A stretch of 64,000 nt of DNA from Glandiceps talaboti (taxonomy: Eukaryota > Hemichordata > Enteropneusta > Spengelidae), in assembly GCF_964340395.1 (NCBI RefSeq), contig NC_135561.1, forward strand, positions 18,218,240-18,282,239, read 5' to 3'. A program made the translations under genes and the position numbers. The notes under the pieces are model-generated. The model made no database searches. It was given only the letters and a program-made list of their open reading frames with translations, and was not told the origin of the DNA. Shown here piece by piece: positions 37,038 through 47,578 of this stretch (its first letter is position 1; each line of letters starts with the position of its first letter).

Positions 37038-38081
37038 TTGTATCGATGTTACGGCTGTAGCAAATTAATAAGTATCCGGTATCCAAGCTACAGCAACCAG
37101 AATTTTCCCTAATTCTATCTCAGCTGATAGCATGTTGCTCAAATATTAAGTCAAAGATTGATGTAAACTTAGCAGTGCTACTTGTATAATATGGGAAGGT
37201 AGTCCCGTTGGATTATCATCCACATCTGCGGCCCAAAATGAACCGTACCACTGTTTTCAATGCCTACGCTACACGCACGGGGTACGACCGGTCGTACGAC
37301 CAGATTTCGGTCGTGGATGTTCGTTATCATATATGCATAGGGCTACAGTAATAAATACCCGGATGTTCGTTTGACCTCGGACACTAAATTTATTCTAGAT
37401 CGTCGGTCGATCCTAAATTCAGGGGAGACAGAAAAACTCGAACAACTGAGCAAAAATTGGCAGAATCCTCCTTGATTCCTTTCTCGAATGACAACCCGCG
37501 TACCCGCTGAGCACCACCGACTGCGAGCTGCGGGCCGCCATTTTGAATAAGAAATCTCGCGCAAAGGATTGTAGGGCCAAAATTAATTCGACACATCACA
37601 AAATTAATTCAGCACATACACAAAATTAATTCGATACATACACAAAATTAATTCGGCACATACATAAAATTAATTCAGCACATACACAAAATTAATTCAG
37701 CACATACACAAAATTAATACTAGACAACATGAAATTAATTCCAGGAATACATAAAATTAATTCTAGACTCTACCTAAAATTAAGACCAGTATATAAAATT
37801 AATCGGAAACACATTTAATTAATTCAAGGAATACATGAAATTAATTACAATGCATAAAATCAATCAAAACACATTTAATTAATTCAAGGAATACATACTA
37901 TTAATTGCAGTTAATATAAAAATTGATTCTATTCGACATGAAATTAATTTAAAACACATTTAATTAATTCAAGGAGTGCATAATATTAATTGCAGTCATT
38001 ATAAAAATTAATTCTAGACTACATTAAATTAATTCTAGCACACTACATAATTGTGACCAGAACGGGCCCCCATACACAACT

Positions 38082-39789
38082 TACACAAAGTGTCAGACCA
38101 GAGACCCTTGTGGACAGTCTATGCTCAGACCACTATCTGAGACAAAGCCAAGACAAATAGTAGGGCTTTATGGGAGATCAACCATGACCTTGGGGAAAGA
38201 GTCACAAAGTTGACAAAAACATTCATAAGTTCACTATGGGATAGACGAAATTCCAGTTTGAGTCACTAAGAGTTATTGGCATATTAAGTAAGCATGCAAT
38301 TTGAGAGGGGAGTGCCATTCTTTGTTTTTTGTTGCTTTGTTTGATTGTATTGTCATGGGTATTTGTTCTGTGTCTGTATATTTTATCTTATTTAATAACT
38401 TTTATGTACCGTTGCAAAGGTGTAATAATAATAAATAAATAAATAAATAAGTAAATCACAACACAAAAGAAACAGTTGACACCACCAACACAGAATAACA
38501 AAAGAATTAAAGTGAATGACCACTATATAAAGAACTAAGAGCATTTAAACATTTGGGGTATAATAATCCTTATATGAGTCACTTTGGAAAAAAAATAATA
38601 CCAAATATGAGAAATTAATTCTTTTTGAAGCGACTGATACAAGGTCAAAATAACAAAACATGGAAGTCATCTTTTAGTACATTTACACAAACATTTCCTG
38701 CAAAAAAAGGGACATCTTATTTCAGAACATATAGTCCCACGTAGACTGTAAGATACGTCATGGCACGTATGTCTATATCTTACAGACTAAGTCCCGCTAC
38801 ATAGCAGGACTGTGTTCAGAAATAGCTTTACTGGCATCATGATCATGGGAAGACTGAAGTATTACTAACGTGGGTGGACAATCCATAGTCACGTGTTAAC
38901 TGTGATTGTACTATTGAAAAGTTATGAACACTTTCAAAATTTAAGGCATTGCCAAGTGATTTCATCTAGTATGCTAATGAATGAATAAATCAATCAATCA
39001 ATCAACCAATCAATGTCATGAAGACACTGTAGCCTCAGAGACTTGCTAATCTGACTCAATATACGGTTTGACAGTGAATGACATTTTCAAGCCATGCTAA
39101 TAATAGAATCCCTAATGAGCTTAGATGGAATGTCCCACACAAGTTGGGGAATTTTTGTCATCAGTGTTATATGACAAATGTTCTGTAAGTAGTCTGACAT
39201 TTGTGTGTTGGATTGTTTTTCTCAGATCCATTGATCATTGGTTCAGTGTAGGATTTGATGTCACACTTGTCCGACACTCTCAGACTGCCAGGACATGGGA
39301 AAGCCAAGTCTGTAAGGTACGCCGTGACGGGGCGCCCTCACACATCGGCCAAGCAAGCCAAGTCACTGGGCTATGATGCACCAAATTTCAAATTGATCCC
39401 ACTCTTGTCCCACTCTCAGACATGAGAAGCCAAGACTCTCAGCAATGAGGCACCAAATTTTCTCACGGATATGAAAATCCAAGCCCCTAACAACTGCAAT
39501 TAAAACTGATGATTCATAACATGTAAACACAGAAAACAAAACTAAAAGTAGTATGATACAAAGACACATACAAGACTGGAATAGGTGCATAGGTAGTAAA
39601 CTAATCTAATTTGACATACTTTAGTAAGAATGCAATGAAGAGACTTGTTGTAGAGGGAGTCTTGTTTTATACATAAAAATCTTGTATATTGCTGTGCAAT
39701 AATTGGGTCACAGTTTTGGAATTACTTTGATGTTAGTCCAAGAATTACTTTGACATAAAAAAATACATGTCATGTCTTTTTCTTCCAAC
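38082..39789. other. Intergenic/upstream region of BTB-zinc-finger gene A
   Basis: No coding exon is recognised. A 5' untranslated exon for gene A should lie here or further upstream, because a splice acceptor precedes its start codon. An exon like that of genes B and C (CAAG followed by GTAAGATATGCC) was not found. One weak donor candidate is CTGTAAG|GTACGCC near 39316. Short AATA and AATC microsatellites occur near 38425 and 38990. Confidence 0.4.
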
Positions 39790-39872
39790 AGATTGCGAAC
39801 TTATTAATGCTGTTCTGAGTTAACCAAGTCAAGATCAAGTACACCGTCCCTAACCTGCCATCCACTGTAGCC

Positions 39873-42203
39873 ATGGCAACCAGTACAGCACCATCCATGG
39901 AGTACACTGTCCCGAATCTGCCATCATCAGTGTTATGTAAACTAAATGAATTCAGAAAACAGTCTGTATTCACTGATATAGAACTATGTGTGGAGAATCA
40001 AACTTTCCCTTGTCATCAGGCTGTATTAGCTGGGTCAAGCTCTTTGCTGCACAGTGCTTTTATCTTGAATGGTAACAAAGTGAAAATAGAAGATTTCTTC
40101 AAGCTTGTCAACAACACAATCATACCAGACCTGCTGACTTTTATGTATACTGGTAGAATTATTATTCATAACTCTAATTTACAAGATTTACAGTGGGCTG
40201 CAGAGCTTCTTCAGCTGGATCACCTTAGCAACGGTTGCTCCATCTATCGCAGTCAGTATTCTGATCGCAATTCGGAGGTTACCAAATCAACAAGCAAACA
40301 GATGGAAACTGCAGAACAATCACTCACACCTCAAGTTAGAAATAAAACAAATGACACTCAAGCACCTTCTGAAAGTCATGTAAGTTGGAAAGCATTGTCT
40401 GCTTGTCTACCAACAGAAAGTGTATTACCAAATCCCAAGAATACTGATGGAGAAAACTCTCAACAAATTGTCAACATGGATGCAGTTTCAACACAACCAT
40501 TACCATGGCAACTGTATAGTGATGACAGTATAAATACTAGTGACCATAAAAACAGTTTAAGTGACCATATTAATAGTGTCAGTGAGGAAAGTAACAGAGT
40601 CAGTGAACATGGTATTGGTAACAGTGCTGGTTGCCACAACAACAGTGACAATGGCCATAGAAACAGTGTGAGTCGTAACAGTACTAGTGATCAGAGTCAA
40701 CATGCCAGTTGCCGTAGTAACAGTGTTAGCAGCCAAAGTGATTGTGTCAGCAGCCATAGCAACAGTGTCAGTGACCATAGTAACAATGTCATCAGCCATA
40801 CCAACAATTCCAATGGCCAAAGTGACAGTGTCAGCAGCCATAGTAACAGTACCAGGTGCCATAGTAACAGTTCCAGTGGCCATAGTAACAGTGTCAGCAG
40901 TCAAAATAACAGTGTCAGCAGCCAAAGTAAAAATGTCAGTAGCCATAGTAACAGTTCTAGTGGCCATAGTAACAGTGTCAGCAACCATAGTAACAGTGTC
41001 AGCAGCCATAGTGATTGTGTCATTGATGTCAAGGTTGAAGAACAGGGTGAGATCATAATGACTAAATACATACAACCCACATTATCAACTGATACCAATA
41101 CCTCGGAAGATGTCCATGAAAACTACTATCTTAGACCCATGGATGTGGCAGAAAACAGGAAAAGGGAACAGATTGAAAACACAAAATGTGATGAATCATT
41201 TATTGTGGTTACCGAACCAGAAAATACCCAAAGTTTACTACAAAGTCAGACATACTTCAATAAAAGCATTGGTATTGGCATGGGAACAAAAAGTCAACAA
41301 AATGATAACACAGACATACATCAAGATAGAAGTCAAATTGTGTGCATTCAGTCCCAGATTGTTGAAGGTGGTGATAACTTGAACACTGTGTACAACCCTA
41401 GTTTTGGATTTACACCACTATCAACAGAGCCTAACGTATTTGACGAAACTAATAGAGTTGGCAATAATAGAACAGAAAATAATGCTAATCAAAATCTTAC
41501 ATCCTCACAATTATATTACGGAGTACAAGAATGCGTGATTTGTAATAAGACCTTTAAGGCCAAGCAAACATATGAAGCCCACATGCGAGCTCATAAAAAT
41601 ATGGGATTCTTCAAATGTACAGTGTGTGGAGAAACTTTTAAATGGCGAACTCAACTCTACCGACACAGAAACAGAAAACATCGGGAACTAGCCCCTCATA
41701 TGTGTGGGGAATGTGGTCAGAGTTTTAACGGCGTTGCCGCATTTGAACAGCATCGTGTAAGTCATAATAACGATAAAAGATATCACTGTAAGGAGTGCGA
41801 TCGGTGGTTTGGACGACAAGAACTTTACAGTCGCCACGTGAAACAACATCGGAGTAGTAGACCAGTTTGTCATTTCTGTGGGAAATCATTCACTAGGAAG
41901 GATTACTACAAAGAACATTTAAATGTACAACACTTGGGTGGCAAGCCACATAAATGTGATGTGTGTGGGAAGGCTTTCAAATGGCGTAGTCTACTGACAT
42001 ACCACAAGAACAGAGACCACCTTGGGATCAAAGACTACACGTGTACTGAATGCGGTTGTACATTTACTAACATGGCTCTTTTGAAACAACATCATGCCAC
42101 ACATGATAAAAATGCAACGTACCGATGTAAAGAATGTGGTAAGACCTATGGAAGAAGGACAGTATATCAAGTTCATGTGAATCGACACAAGACAAACCAG
42201 TAA
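39873..42203 (+). CDS. BTB/POZ zinc-finger protein A, 8 C2H2 fingers
   Basis: A 776-residue putative nuclear transcription regulator. The 5' boundary is a TTTTTCTTCCAACAG acceptor ending at 39791. The ATG at 39873 is the first in frame, because a TGA (in TTCTGAGTT) lies upstream in the same frame. The BTB domain spans residues ~18-125 (FTDIELCVENQTFPCHQAVL, later LLTFMYTGRI) and in this family mediates dimerisation and corepressor binding. Residues ~226-385 are a seven-residue Ser/Asn/His repeat (SSHSNSV type). Eight C2H2 fingers (~554-772) form the presumed DNA-binding region, starting CVICNKTFKAKQTYEAHMRAH-like and ending CKECGKTYGRRT. The last finger ends only a few residues before the stop. 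The N-terminal ~130 bp of the reading frame is almost identical to gene B whereas the rest is diverged. An AATAAA follows 50 bp after the stop. Confidence 0.92.
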   Translation: MATSTAPSMEYTVPNLPSSVLCKLNEFRKQSVFTDIELCVENQTFPCHQAVLAGSSSLLHSAFILNGNKVKIEDFFKLVNNTIIPDLLTFMYTGRIIIHNSNLQDLQWAAELLQLDHLSNGCSIYRSQYSDRNSEVTKSTSKQMETAEQSLTPQVRNKTNDTQAPSESHVSWKALSACLPTESVLPNPKNTDGENSQQIVNMDAVSTQPLPWQLYSDDSINTSDHKNSLSDHINSVSEESNRVSEHGIGNSAGCHNNSDNGHRNSVSRNSTSDQSQHASCRSNSVSSQSDCVSSHSNSVSDHSNNVISHTNNSNGQSDSVSSHSNSTRCHSNSSSGHSNSVSSQNNSVSSQSKNVSSHSNSSSGHSNSVSNHSNSVSSHSDCVIDVKVEEQGEIIMTKYIQPTLSTDTNTSEDVHENYYLRPMDVAENRKREQIENTKCDESFIVVTEPENTQSLLQSQTYFNKSIGIGMGTKSQQNDNTDIHQDRSQIVCIQSQIVEGGDNLNTVYNPSFGFTPLSTEPNVFDETNRVGNNRTENNANQNLTSSQLYYGVQECVICNKTFKAKQTYEAHMRAHKNMGFFKCTVCGETFKWRTQLYRHRNRKHRELAPHMCGECGQSFNGVAAFEQHRVSHNNDKRYHCKECDRWFGRQELYSRHVKQHRSSRPVCHFCGKSFTRKDYYKEHLNVQHLGGKPHKCDVCGKAFKWRSLLTYHKNRDHLGIKDYTCTECGCTFTNMALLKQHHATHDKNATYRCKECGKTYGRRTVYQVHVNRHKTNQ
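40551..41030 (+). repeat. 21-bp coding repeat (Ser-Asn-His heptads) in gene A
   Basis: At least thirteen well-formed copies and several decayed ones of a 21-bp unit (AGCCATAGTAACAGTGTCAGC type) encode a heptad of the form S-H-S-N-S-V-S. Because the unit is a multiple of three, the alternative frames are also open; those are shadows. Genes B and C lack this repeat. Confidence 0.9.
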
Positions 42204-42252
42204 TGGAACATTGCCATGAGATCTGCAACAGTTGGTTCTTCAGATCAGATTG

Positions 42253-42258
42253 AATAAA
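42253..42258 (+). terminator. Poly(A) signal of gene A
   Basis: AATAAA 50 bp downstream of the gene A stop codon. Confidence 0.7.
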
Positions 42259-42419
42259 GCATCTTAAAGGAGGACACACGTGATGCTGATTTCATCTTTA
42301 GTTTAGCTATTAAAACCTGTACTATTTCTTATGCTTGCAAAGCCCTGAAAAGTAATTTCTACCAGTCCTGTAACATGCAACTCCTCCAATATACCTCCAA
42401 TATATAGCCATGAAAATTG

Positions 42420-42790
42420 TCAAACATAGTTTAGAAGAGACCTGCTGTATACTGGGGCAAGGCATCATGGGAAATAAACACAGTTTAAACCTATTCCAGG
42501 TCTCCAAAGCATGAGAAATGCAGATAAGATAAAATATACCTCCCTTAATACATTGCAATTATTCTGTTTTATCAAAGACAATCTTGTCAATTTTTTTTGT
42601 CATATGTAAAGACAAACATTTAGCTTAAAAATTTTACATTTTCTTGATGTCCTGTTTGGTAGTCTAAGTAGGAATGAACTCAGAGAAGTTTTAATTCTTG
42701 TAGTTTAAGAACTGCCTCAGATTCATGAAATTCTCTTTCTTGCAGTTTAAAAACCACCTCAGATCAGAGAAAATATACCTTGCACCTCGG
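42420..42790 (+). repeat. 3' flank block shared with the region beyond gene C
   Basis: This stretch matches, inverted, 55246-55650. Shared blocks include ATCATGGGAA-TAAACA, GGTCTCCAAAGCATGAGAAA-like sequence and two copies of the AACCACCTCAGATCAGAGAA unit, which is expanded to a tandem array at 55246-55512. Relative to the neighbouring gene both copies lie on the 3' side in the same orientation, so they are paralogous flanks. Confidence 0.7.
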
Positions 42791-42799
42791 GCATATAAT

Positions 42800-43890
42800 C
42801 AAAACAATAATATATAAGTATTAATAATAAATTTTTATTAAAGTGTCACAATTTTCTATTTTCAGTTACACCTCATTTTTGTTGCCATTGTATGTAAAGA
42901 GAGACGTGTTCTCTACAACAAAGAAGCAAAATGGATTGTGGTCAGTCAGAAATAAAATTGAACTTCACAAAGTTTTAGAATTGAATAAATTTAAGATACC
43001 ATATGTATAAGATGGTATTTTTTTCAAAAAATTACCAGCAGTTTTCAGTGTAATATTTCAGTATTTTGTTGTATATAGATAAGATATGTTTGACTTCTTG
43101 TAATGCTAAAGTCAAAATTTATGCATGAGGTCTAATACAGATTTGAAAACAATTGGTTCTCAGTGTATAATCAACATATGGTTACATTTGTATAACATTC
43201 TCCCCTAAATACAATGTGCATCCATGGGCATTAGGCAACAATTCTGGTGAAAACCGAAAATGAAATAATAAATAAAGGCCCAAGTCAGGTGAATATGTAT
43301 GAGTCATATTTACATCATACTTGTTTCTTTATTTTTAATAATATATTTTATAAGCTTATTACATGCTTACACATATTTGGGATTATAGATAACTGTATAT
43401 GGCCTTCCTTGCTTTAGTAATACAGATAAATTTGACCACACATGCACTCCGCATTTAATAAATAATTTTGCCGAGGCAAGGTATTCAAAGCTCCATATGT
43501 TTTGTTCTTTTGTTGTTATTTTATATTTTATTTCTTGCACCAATGTCCCCTATCGCAGTGCCTGTGTGTATAAGCATGGCGGCATAAGTCTCCCCTTATG
43601 TAACGGATAACACTGAAGTAAAACACTTTCCCTATGTGCTACACTCGTTTATAGCATTCATATCAAGTGTAAAAGTCCCGGGTAAAAGTATACTGTTTCA
43701 ATTGGGTTTATTTGCAAGCCTAGCATGTGGCCTTTCTAATGTGGTCAATTAGCAAATGAAACAGTATACTTTTACACTTGATATGGATGCTATAAACGAT
43801 TGTAGTACACGCAAAAAATGTTTTAATTTGGTGTTTTGGGTTGTAAGTTATACTTACATGGTATAAGTATGCCGAGCAGTGACCCACGTC
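42800..43890. other. Intergenic stretch left of the LINE
   Basis: No gene supported. It includes an imperfect inverted repeat at 43634-43810 (arms containing GTTTATAGCAT-CATATCAAG and its complement). Before the LINE inserted, the right end of this stretch would have been contiguous with the promoter side of gene B. Confidence 0.5.
43634..43810. repeat. Imperfect inverted repeat, possible MITE
   Basis: Arms of about 50-60 bp pair around a ~55-bp spacer: left CGTTTATAGCATTCATATCA, right the inverse with one mismatch. The left arm has a 13-base insertion (TCCCGGGTAAAAG) that looks like a local duplication of GTAAAAG. Confidence 0.65.
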
Positions 43891-43894
43891 ACCC

Positions 43895-43903
43895 ATGCAT
43901 ATA
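43895..43903. repeat. LINE target-site duplication, left copy
   Basis: ATGCATATA, repeated exactly at 47723-47731 on the other side of the LINE. Confidence 0.75.
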
Positions 43904-44042
43904 AGATAAGATAAGATAAGATAACACTTTATTTTAGCCGTTTAGAAAATTTTACATTTCTAATTTGGTATTTAAACAAAATAAAGTTAATAATGATCTA
44001 TGGAATATAAATATTAAAATATATAGTAGTTCTAGTGTGTGT

Positions 44043-47000
44043 CTATTGACTACATGTATCATCCAGGTATATGTAGAGAGCGGTTATAATATCCTTATGT
44101 TTTGATTGTAGTATATATCTAAATTGCTCTCCTCTATCTAAGTTTATAAAGTTTGAGTTGAGGGTAGTGATAATACTAAACATTTTTTCTCTTTGTTTTG
44201 TATATAATTTACAATGAATTAGATGATGTCTTTCATCTTCTATTTCTTTACAATGTGTACATAGTCTGTCTTCTACTGGTGTTTTTGGTTTTGTATATCT
44301 ACCCTTCTCAATGGCTAGTTGATGGCAACTTAATCTAAATTTGGCTATTGTTTTGATGTGTTGTTTATTGTTCATTACTTTAATGTATTCTTCTTGTTCC
44401 AGGGAATTTTTGAAGTTGTTGTATGTACGTAATTTAGAGTTTTCCCTTTTGTTATTTTCATTCCATTGATTGATATAATATTGTCTAATTGAGTTGTATA
44501 GTTCTTGTTTTGTTAAATTGTTGATATTCTTGCTGTTATATAATTGTATATTGTGTTCAAAGGTAGTTAGCCATGAACCTGTGTAATCATTGTTCTCCAT
44601 GTCATTCATTGCATAATAGGCTAAGTTGTTATTGTCTAATGTCTTGAGGTATTTGTAATAGTTTATTGCTGAGTAGTATATTCTACTAATCAGTGGTTCT
44701 CTCCCAAGTTCCATTCTGCATCCTATTTTGCTCACTCTGTTGCTGACATTTAATATTTGGCGACAAAAACGTAGATGGAATTTTTCTGTCTCTGTTTTGT
44801 CCCAAGTTGTTTGATTTTGGAGAACACCCCATATTTCGCCAGCATATGTCAGGATAGGTAGCTGTGTTGTATTCATGAGTTTTTCCTTTATCTTAGTACT
44901 GTTTATCTTTGTCGAATATATCTGTGACTGGATTCTTGCAGCTTTGCTGGCTTTGTCTGACAATCTGGTTGCTGTGGAGCTCATAGAGCCATTTGTCTTG
45001 AATGTTACACCGAGATATGTGTATTGTTCTGTAGTTTTTATTTCTTCCAAGCCACATTTGAATTGTCTTGTATCTTGTTTGCATCCTGATTTTCTAAATA
45101 CCATTATTTGTGTTTTGTTTGTGTTTACTTGCAATCGCCAGTCTGTTGTGTATCGATGAAGGTAGTCCAGTGCATTCTGTATTCCTTCATAGGATGTTGA
45201 CATCAATGCAATATCATCTGCATACAACAGGCTGTTGATTGTTTTGTTATTAAGCTTTGGTGCATTTGTTTCAATGTTTGCGAGTCCGGTAGTGAAATCG
45301 TTTACAAAGATATTAAACAATGTCGGGCTTAGTGGACAGCCTTGTTTAACTCCATTATCAATTTGGAACTTTTCTGTTATCACGTCAGTTAATTTCACGA
45401 TGAAGTTCATATTGGTGTACATGTTTTTCATTATGTTGTATACATTTCCGTTGATGTTGTTACATAGTAATTTATAGAGTAGTGCTTTCCTCCAAATTGT
45501 ATCAAAACACTTTTTGAGGTCTACAAAGCAACAGTAGATTTTCTTATTTCTTGAATGGTATTTCTTTATAATAGTGTGCAGTGTAAGAATATGGTCGATA
45601 GTTCTATGTTTGCGTCGGAAACCTGCTTGGTTTGGGTGGATGATGTTATTTCTTTCCAGATAGTTTGATATTCTATTGTTAATGATCATACTAAATAATT
45701 TAGCTATCACATTACCAACTGAAATACCTCTGTAGTTGTTTGTGTCTGTCCTGTCTCCTTTCTTGTGTACTGGGGTTATAACGCTGGTATTCCATATTTT
45801 TGGATAGATTCCTGTATCTAGTACATTGTTGTATACTTGTGTCAGTGCTTGTTTAACTTTGATGTTGCTGTATTTTACTAGTTCTCCTGGAATGCCGTCT
45901 GGTCCACTTGCTTTATTATTTTTTATTGATCTTGTCACTTGTACCACTTCTGATAGTGTTATTGGTTTATTTAATTCATGATTGTTTTCCATTTCATTTT
46001 CTAATTGTATTAGTTGTGTTTCTATTTCCTGTATTCTATCCGGTGTGGTAGTGTTATTTTTGCCAATTTGTTGGAAGTGTTTAGTCCATATAGTGTGCGG
46101 GATTTCTTTCAATTTGTTGTTTTCTTTGGTATTTGTGATAGAATTTATCTTCTGCCAGAAATCTTGTACATGTTCGTTTTCATCTGCAAGCTCTATTTGT
46201 GATAGTATTTTTTGTTGTTTGTCTTTCTGCATTCGTTTTACATATTTCCTGAAGTCTTTTTTCTTGGTGTAGTACATTATTCTAAGTGTACCATCTGTTG
46301 GGTTTCTTTGTAGCATATTTGCAATCGTTTTCAGTTCTTGTTTCTTCAGGTTGCACTGTCTATCTGTGTAATTCATTTTCCTTCGTTGTGTCTTCTTCTT
46401 TGATTTCCTCTTTATGGAACATATGTTTGCTATTTGATGTATCATCTCTTGGAATTTCGTTGCCATTTCATTACTTGTGTTATTTGTATTATTTTTTGTA
46501 AATGTGGTCACAATATCCTCGCTTTCTTTTGTCTTCATGTATAGTTTGTATATTTCTTTATTCATTGCATTCCATTGGTAGCTTTGATGTGCAGGTTTTA
46601 GGTTTACCTTGGTATCAGTAGTTTGTCGGTATTTTGGTATTTTGACGATAGTTTTGATAGGACAATGGTCACTTGATGGATGAAGTTTCTCAACTTTGAA
46701 ATGGATGATATACTTTAGTAGTTCTTCATTTACTAATGTGTAGTCCACTGTACTTGCACCATGATAACCATAGCATGTGAGTTGACCTGACCAATCTCCT
46801 GATGTCCGTCCATTGAGTATTTGTAGATGGTTTAATTTACATAGTTGTATTAGTTCTTCACCAAATTGATTTTTCCATGTATCAGTGTTTCTTCGTCGTT
46901 TGACTGATTTGCCATATGTATATGTGTCTGGTAGTGGAATGTTTATATGTATGTTGTCTTCTTCATCAAGAATTACATCATCAATGTTGTTCGTTCTCGC

Positions 47001-47558
47001 ATTAAAGTCACCTTGTATAAGTATATGTCCATGAGTGTTATATTGTTGTAGCTCTTTGTTGATTTCTTCATAAGGATTACAGTCATTATCATTGTAGAAA
47101 CTGGAATTTTGGGGTGGTATGTATGTTGTGCATATGTAAATGTCTTTTTCAAGGTTGAAAAATTCTTTATTAATTTTACACCATAGTGAGAATTTACTTG
47201 TAGTTGGTATAATCTTGACTCCATCTTTGATACTATTCTTGATGAAAATGCTGATTCCTCCTGATGACCTCCATGCTTTCTTGTTTTTGGGTCTAATGCT
47301 GTGGTATGTGTAATATCCCTTTGGTTGTGGAATGAGTTCTTTACTTTCAGTATTCAGCCATGTCTCTGTCATTGCGTATATATGGTAGTCTTTGATTTGT
47401 GACTCTATGTCTAGTGAACTTTCTGTTTTGTTGTCTATAGTTCCTTGTCTGGGTTTGTAGTTATACCTTAGACCGGCTGTATTCCAGTGGCCAATTGTAA
47501 GGTAACTTGATGTCATTGTATTAATGTTTTTTCTATTTCTTTTACGTTGTACTGTCAT
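44043..47558 (-). CDS. LINE ORF2: endonuclease-reverse transcriptase, 1171 aa
   Basis: One uninterrupted 1171-codon frame from the ATG at 47558. The N-terminal ~310 residues are an APE-type endonuclease: TETWL near 80, GDFNAR near 183 and SSDHCPI near 293 correspond to its catalytic and metal-binding motifs. This enzyme nicks target DNA for target-primed reverse transcription. The reverse transcriptase spans ~530-830 with GPDGIPGELVKY (~552), the NNYRGIS motif, GFRRKHRTIDH, FVDLKKCFDTI, QGCPLSPTLFNIF and the catalytic YADDIALMS (~779). A C-terminal CCHC knuckle, CTHCKEIEDERHHLIHC, lies near 1100-1116. No RNase H domain was noticed. All hallmark residues are present, so the enzyme may be functional, although the element has lost most of ORF1. 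Confidence 0.95.
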   Translation of the reverse strand: MTVQRKRNRKNINTMTSSYLTIGHWNTAGLRYNYKPRQGTIDNKTESSLDIESQIKDYHIYAMTETWLNTESKELIPQPKGYYTYHSIRPKNKKAWRSSGGISIFIKNSIKDGVKIIPTTSKFSLWCKINKEFFNLEKDIYICTTYIPPQNSSFYNDNDCNPYEEINKELQQYNTHGHILIQGDFNARTNNIDDVILDEEDNIHINIPLPDTYTYGKSVKRRRNTDTWKNQFGEELIQLCKLNHLQILNGRTSGDWSGQLTCYGYHGASTVDYTLVNEELLKYIIHFKVEKLHPSSDHCPIKTIVKIPKYRQTTDTKVNLKPAHQSYQWNAMNKEIYKLYMKTKESEDIVTTFTKNNTNNTSNEMATKFQEMIHQIANICSIKRKSKKKTQRRKMNYTDRQCNLKKQELKTIANMLQRNPTDGTLRIMYYTKKKDFRKYVKRMQKDKQQKILSQIELADENEHVQDFWQKINSITNTKENNKLKEIPHTIWTKHFQQIGKNNTTTPDRIQEIETQLIQLENEMENNHELNKPITLSEVVQVTRSIKNNKASGPDGIPGELVKYSNIKVKQALTQVYNNVLDTGIYPKIWNTSVITPVHKKGDRTDTNNYRGISVGNVIAKLFSMIINNRISNYLERNNIIHPNQAGFRRKHRTIDHILTLHTIIKKYHSRNKKIYCCFVDLKKCFDTIWRKALLYKLLCNNINGNVYNIMKNMYTNMNFIVKLTDVITEKFQIDNGVKQGCPLSPTLFNIFVNDFTTGLANIETNAPKLNNKTINSLLYADDIALMSTSYEGIQNALDYLHRYTTDWRLQVNTNKTQIMVFRKSGCKQDTRQFKCGLEEIKTTEQYTYLGVTFKTNGSMSSTATRLSDKASKAARIQSQIYSTKINSTKIKEKLMNTTQLPILTYAGEIWGVLQNQTTWDKTETEKFHLRFCRQILNVSNRVSKIGCRMELGREPLISRIYYSAINYYKYLKTLDNNNLAYYAMNDMENNDYTGSWLTTFEHNIQLYNSKNINNLTKQELYNSIRQYYINQWNENNKRENSKLRTYNNFKNSLEQEEYIKVMNNKQHIKTIAKFRLSCHQLAIEKGRYTKPKTPVEDRLCTHCKEIEDERHHLIHCKLYTKQREKMFSIITTLNSNFINLDRGEQFRYILQSKHKDIITALYIYLDDTCSQ

Positions 47559-47578
47559 TATTTATATTTTAAGTTGAT

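Larger units (their letters stand above)
35006..38073. mobile_element. 3.07 kb foldback element with 8-bp duplication
   Basis: The ends are inverted repeats beginning ATGGGGGCCCGTTCTGGTCA. The whole left arm (35006 to about 35780) matches the whole right arm (about 37395 to 38073) in inverted orientation. Each arm has an outer ~550-bp zone of degenerate repeats, about 20 bp each, built on AATTAATTTTGTGTATGTGC. Each also has an inner ~200-bp zone containing AAAATGGCGGC and CAGACGA-style sequence. Flanking ACACAACT copies give an 8-bp duplication, a length typical of hAT transposons. No transposase is encoded. The middle carries three further palindromes, listed separately. Confidence 0.85.

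Noticed and set aside
35581-37599. Short frames in the two arms of the foldback, both containing SVSPEFRIDRR
   Set aside because: They agree because the arms are mirror copies. The frames differ in length and in the N-terminal part, which is not how a conserved protein behaves.
40557-41098. Minus- and plus-strand open frames across the heptad repeat of gene A
   Set aside because: The 21-bp repeat is a multiple of three, so all frames stay open; the real frame is that of gene A with BTB and fingers on either side.
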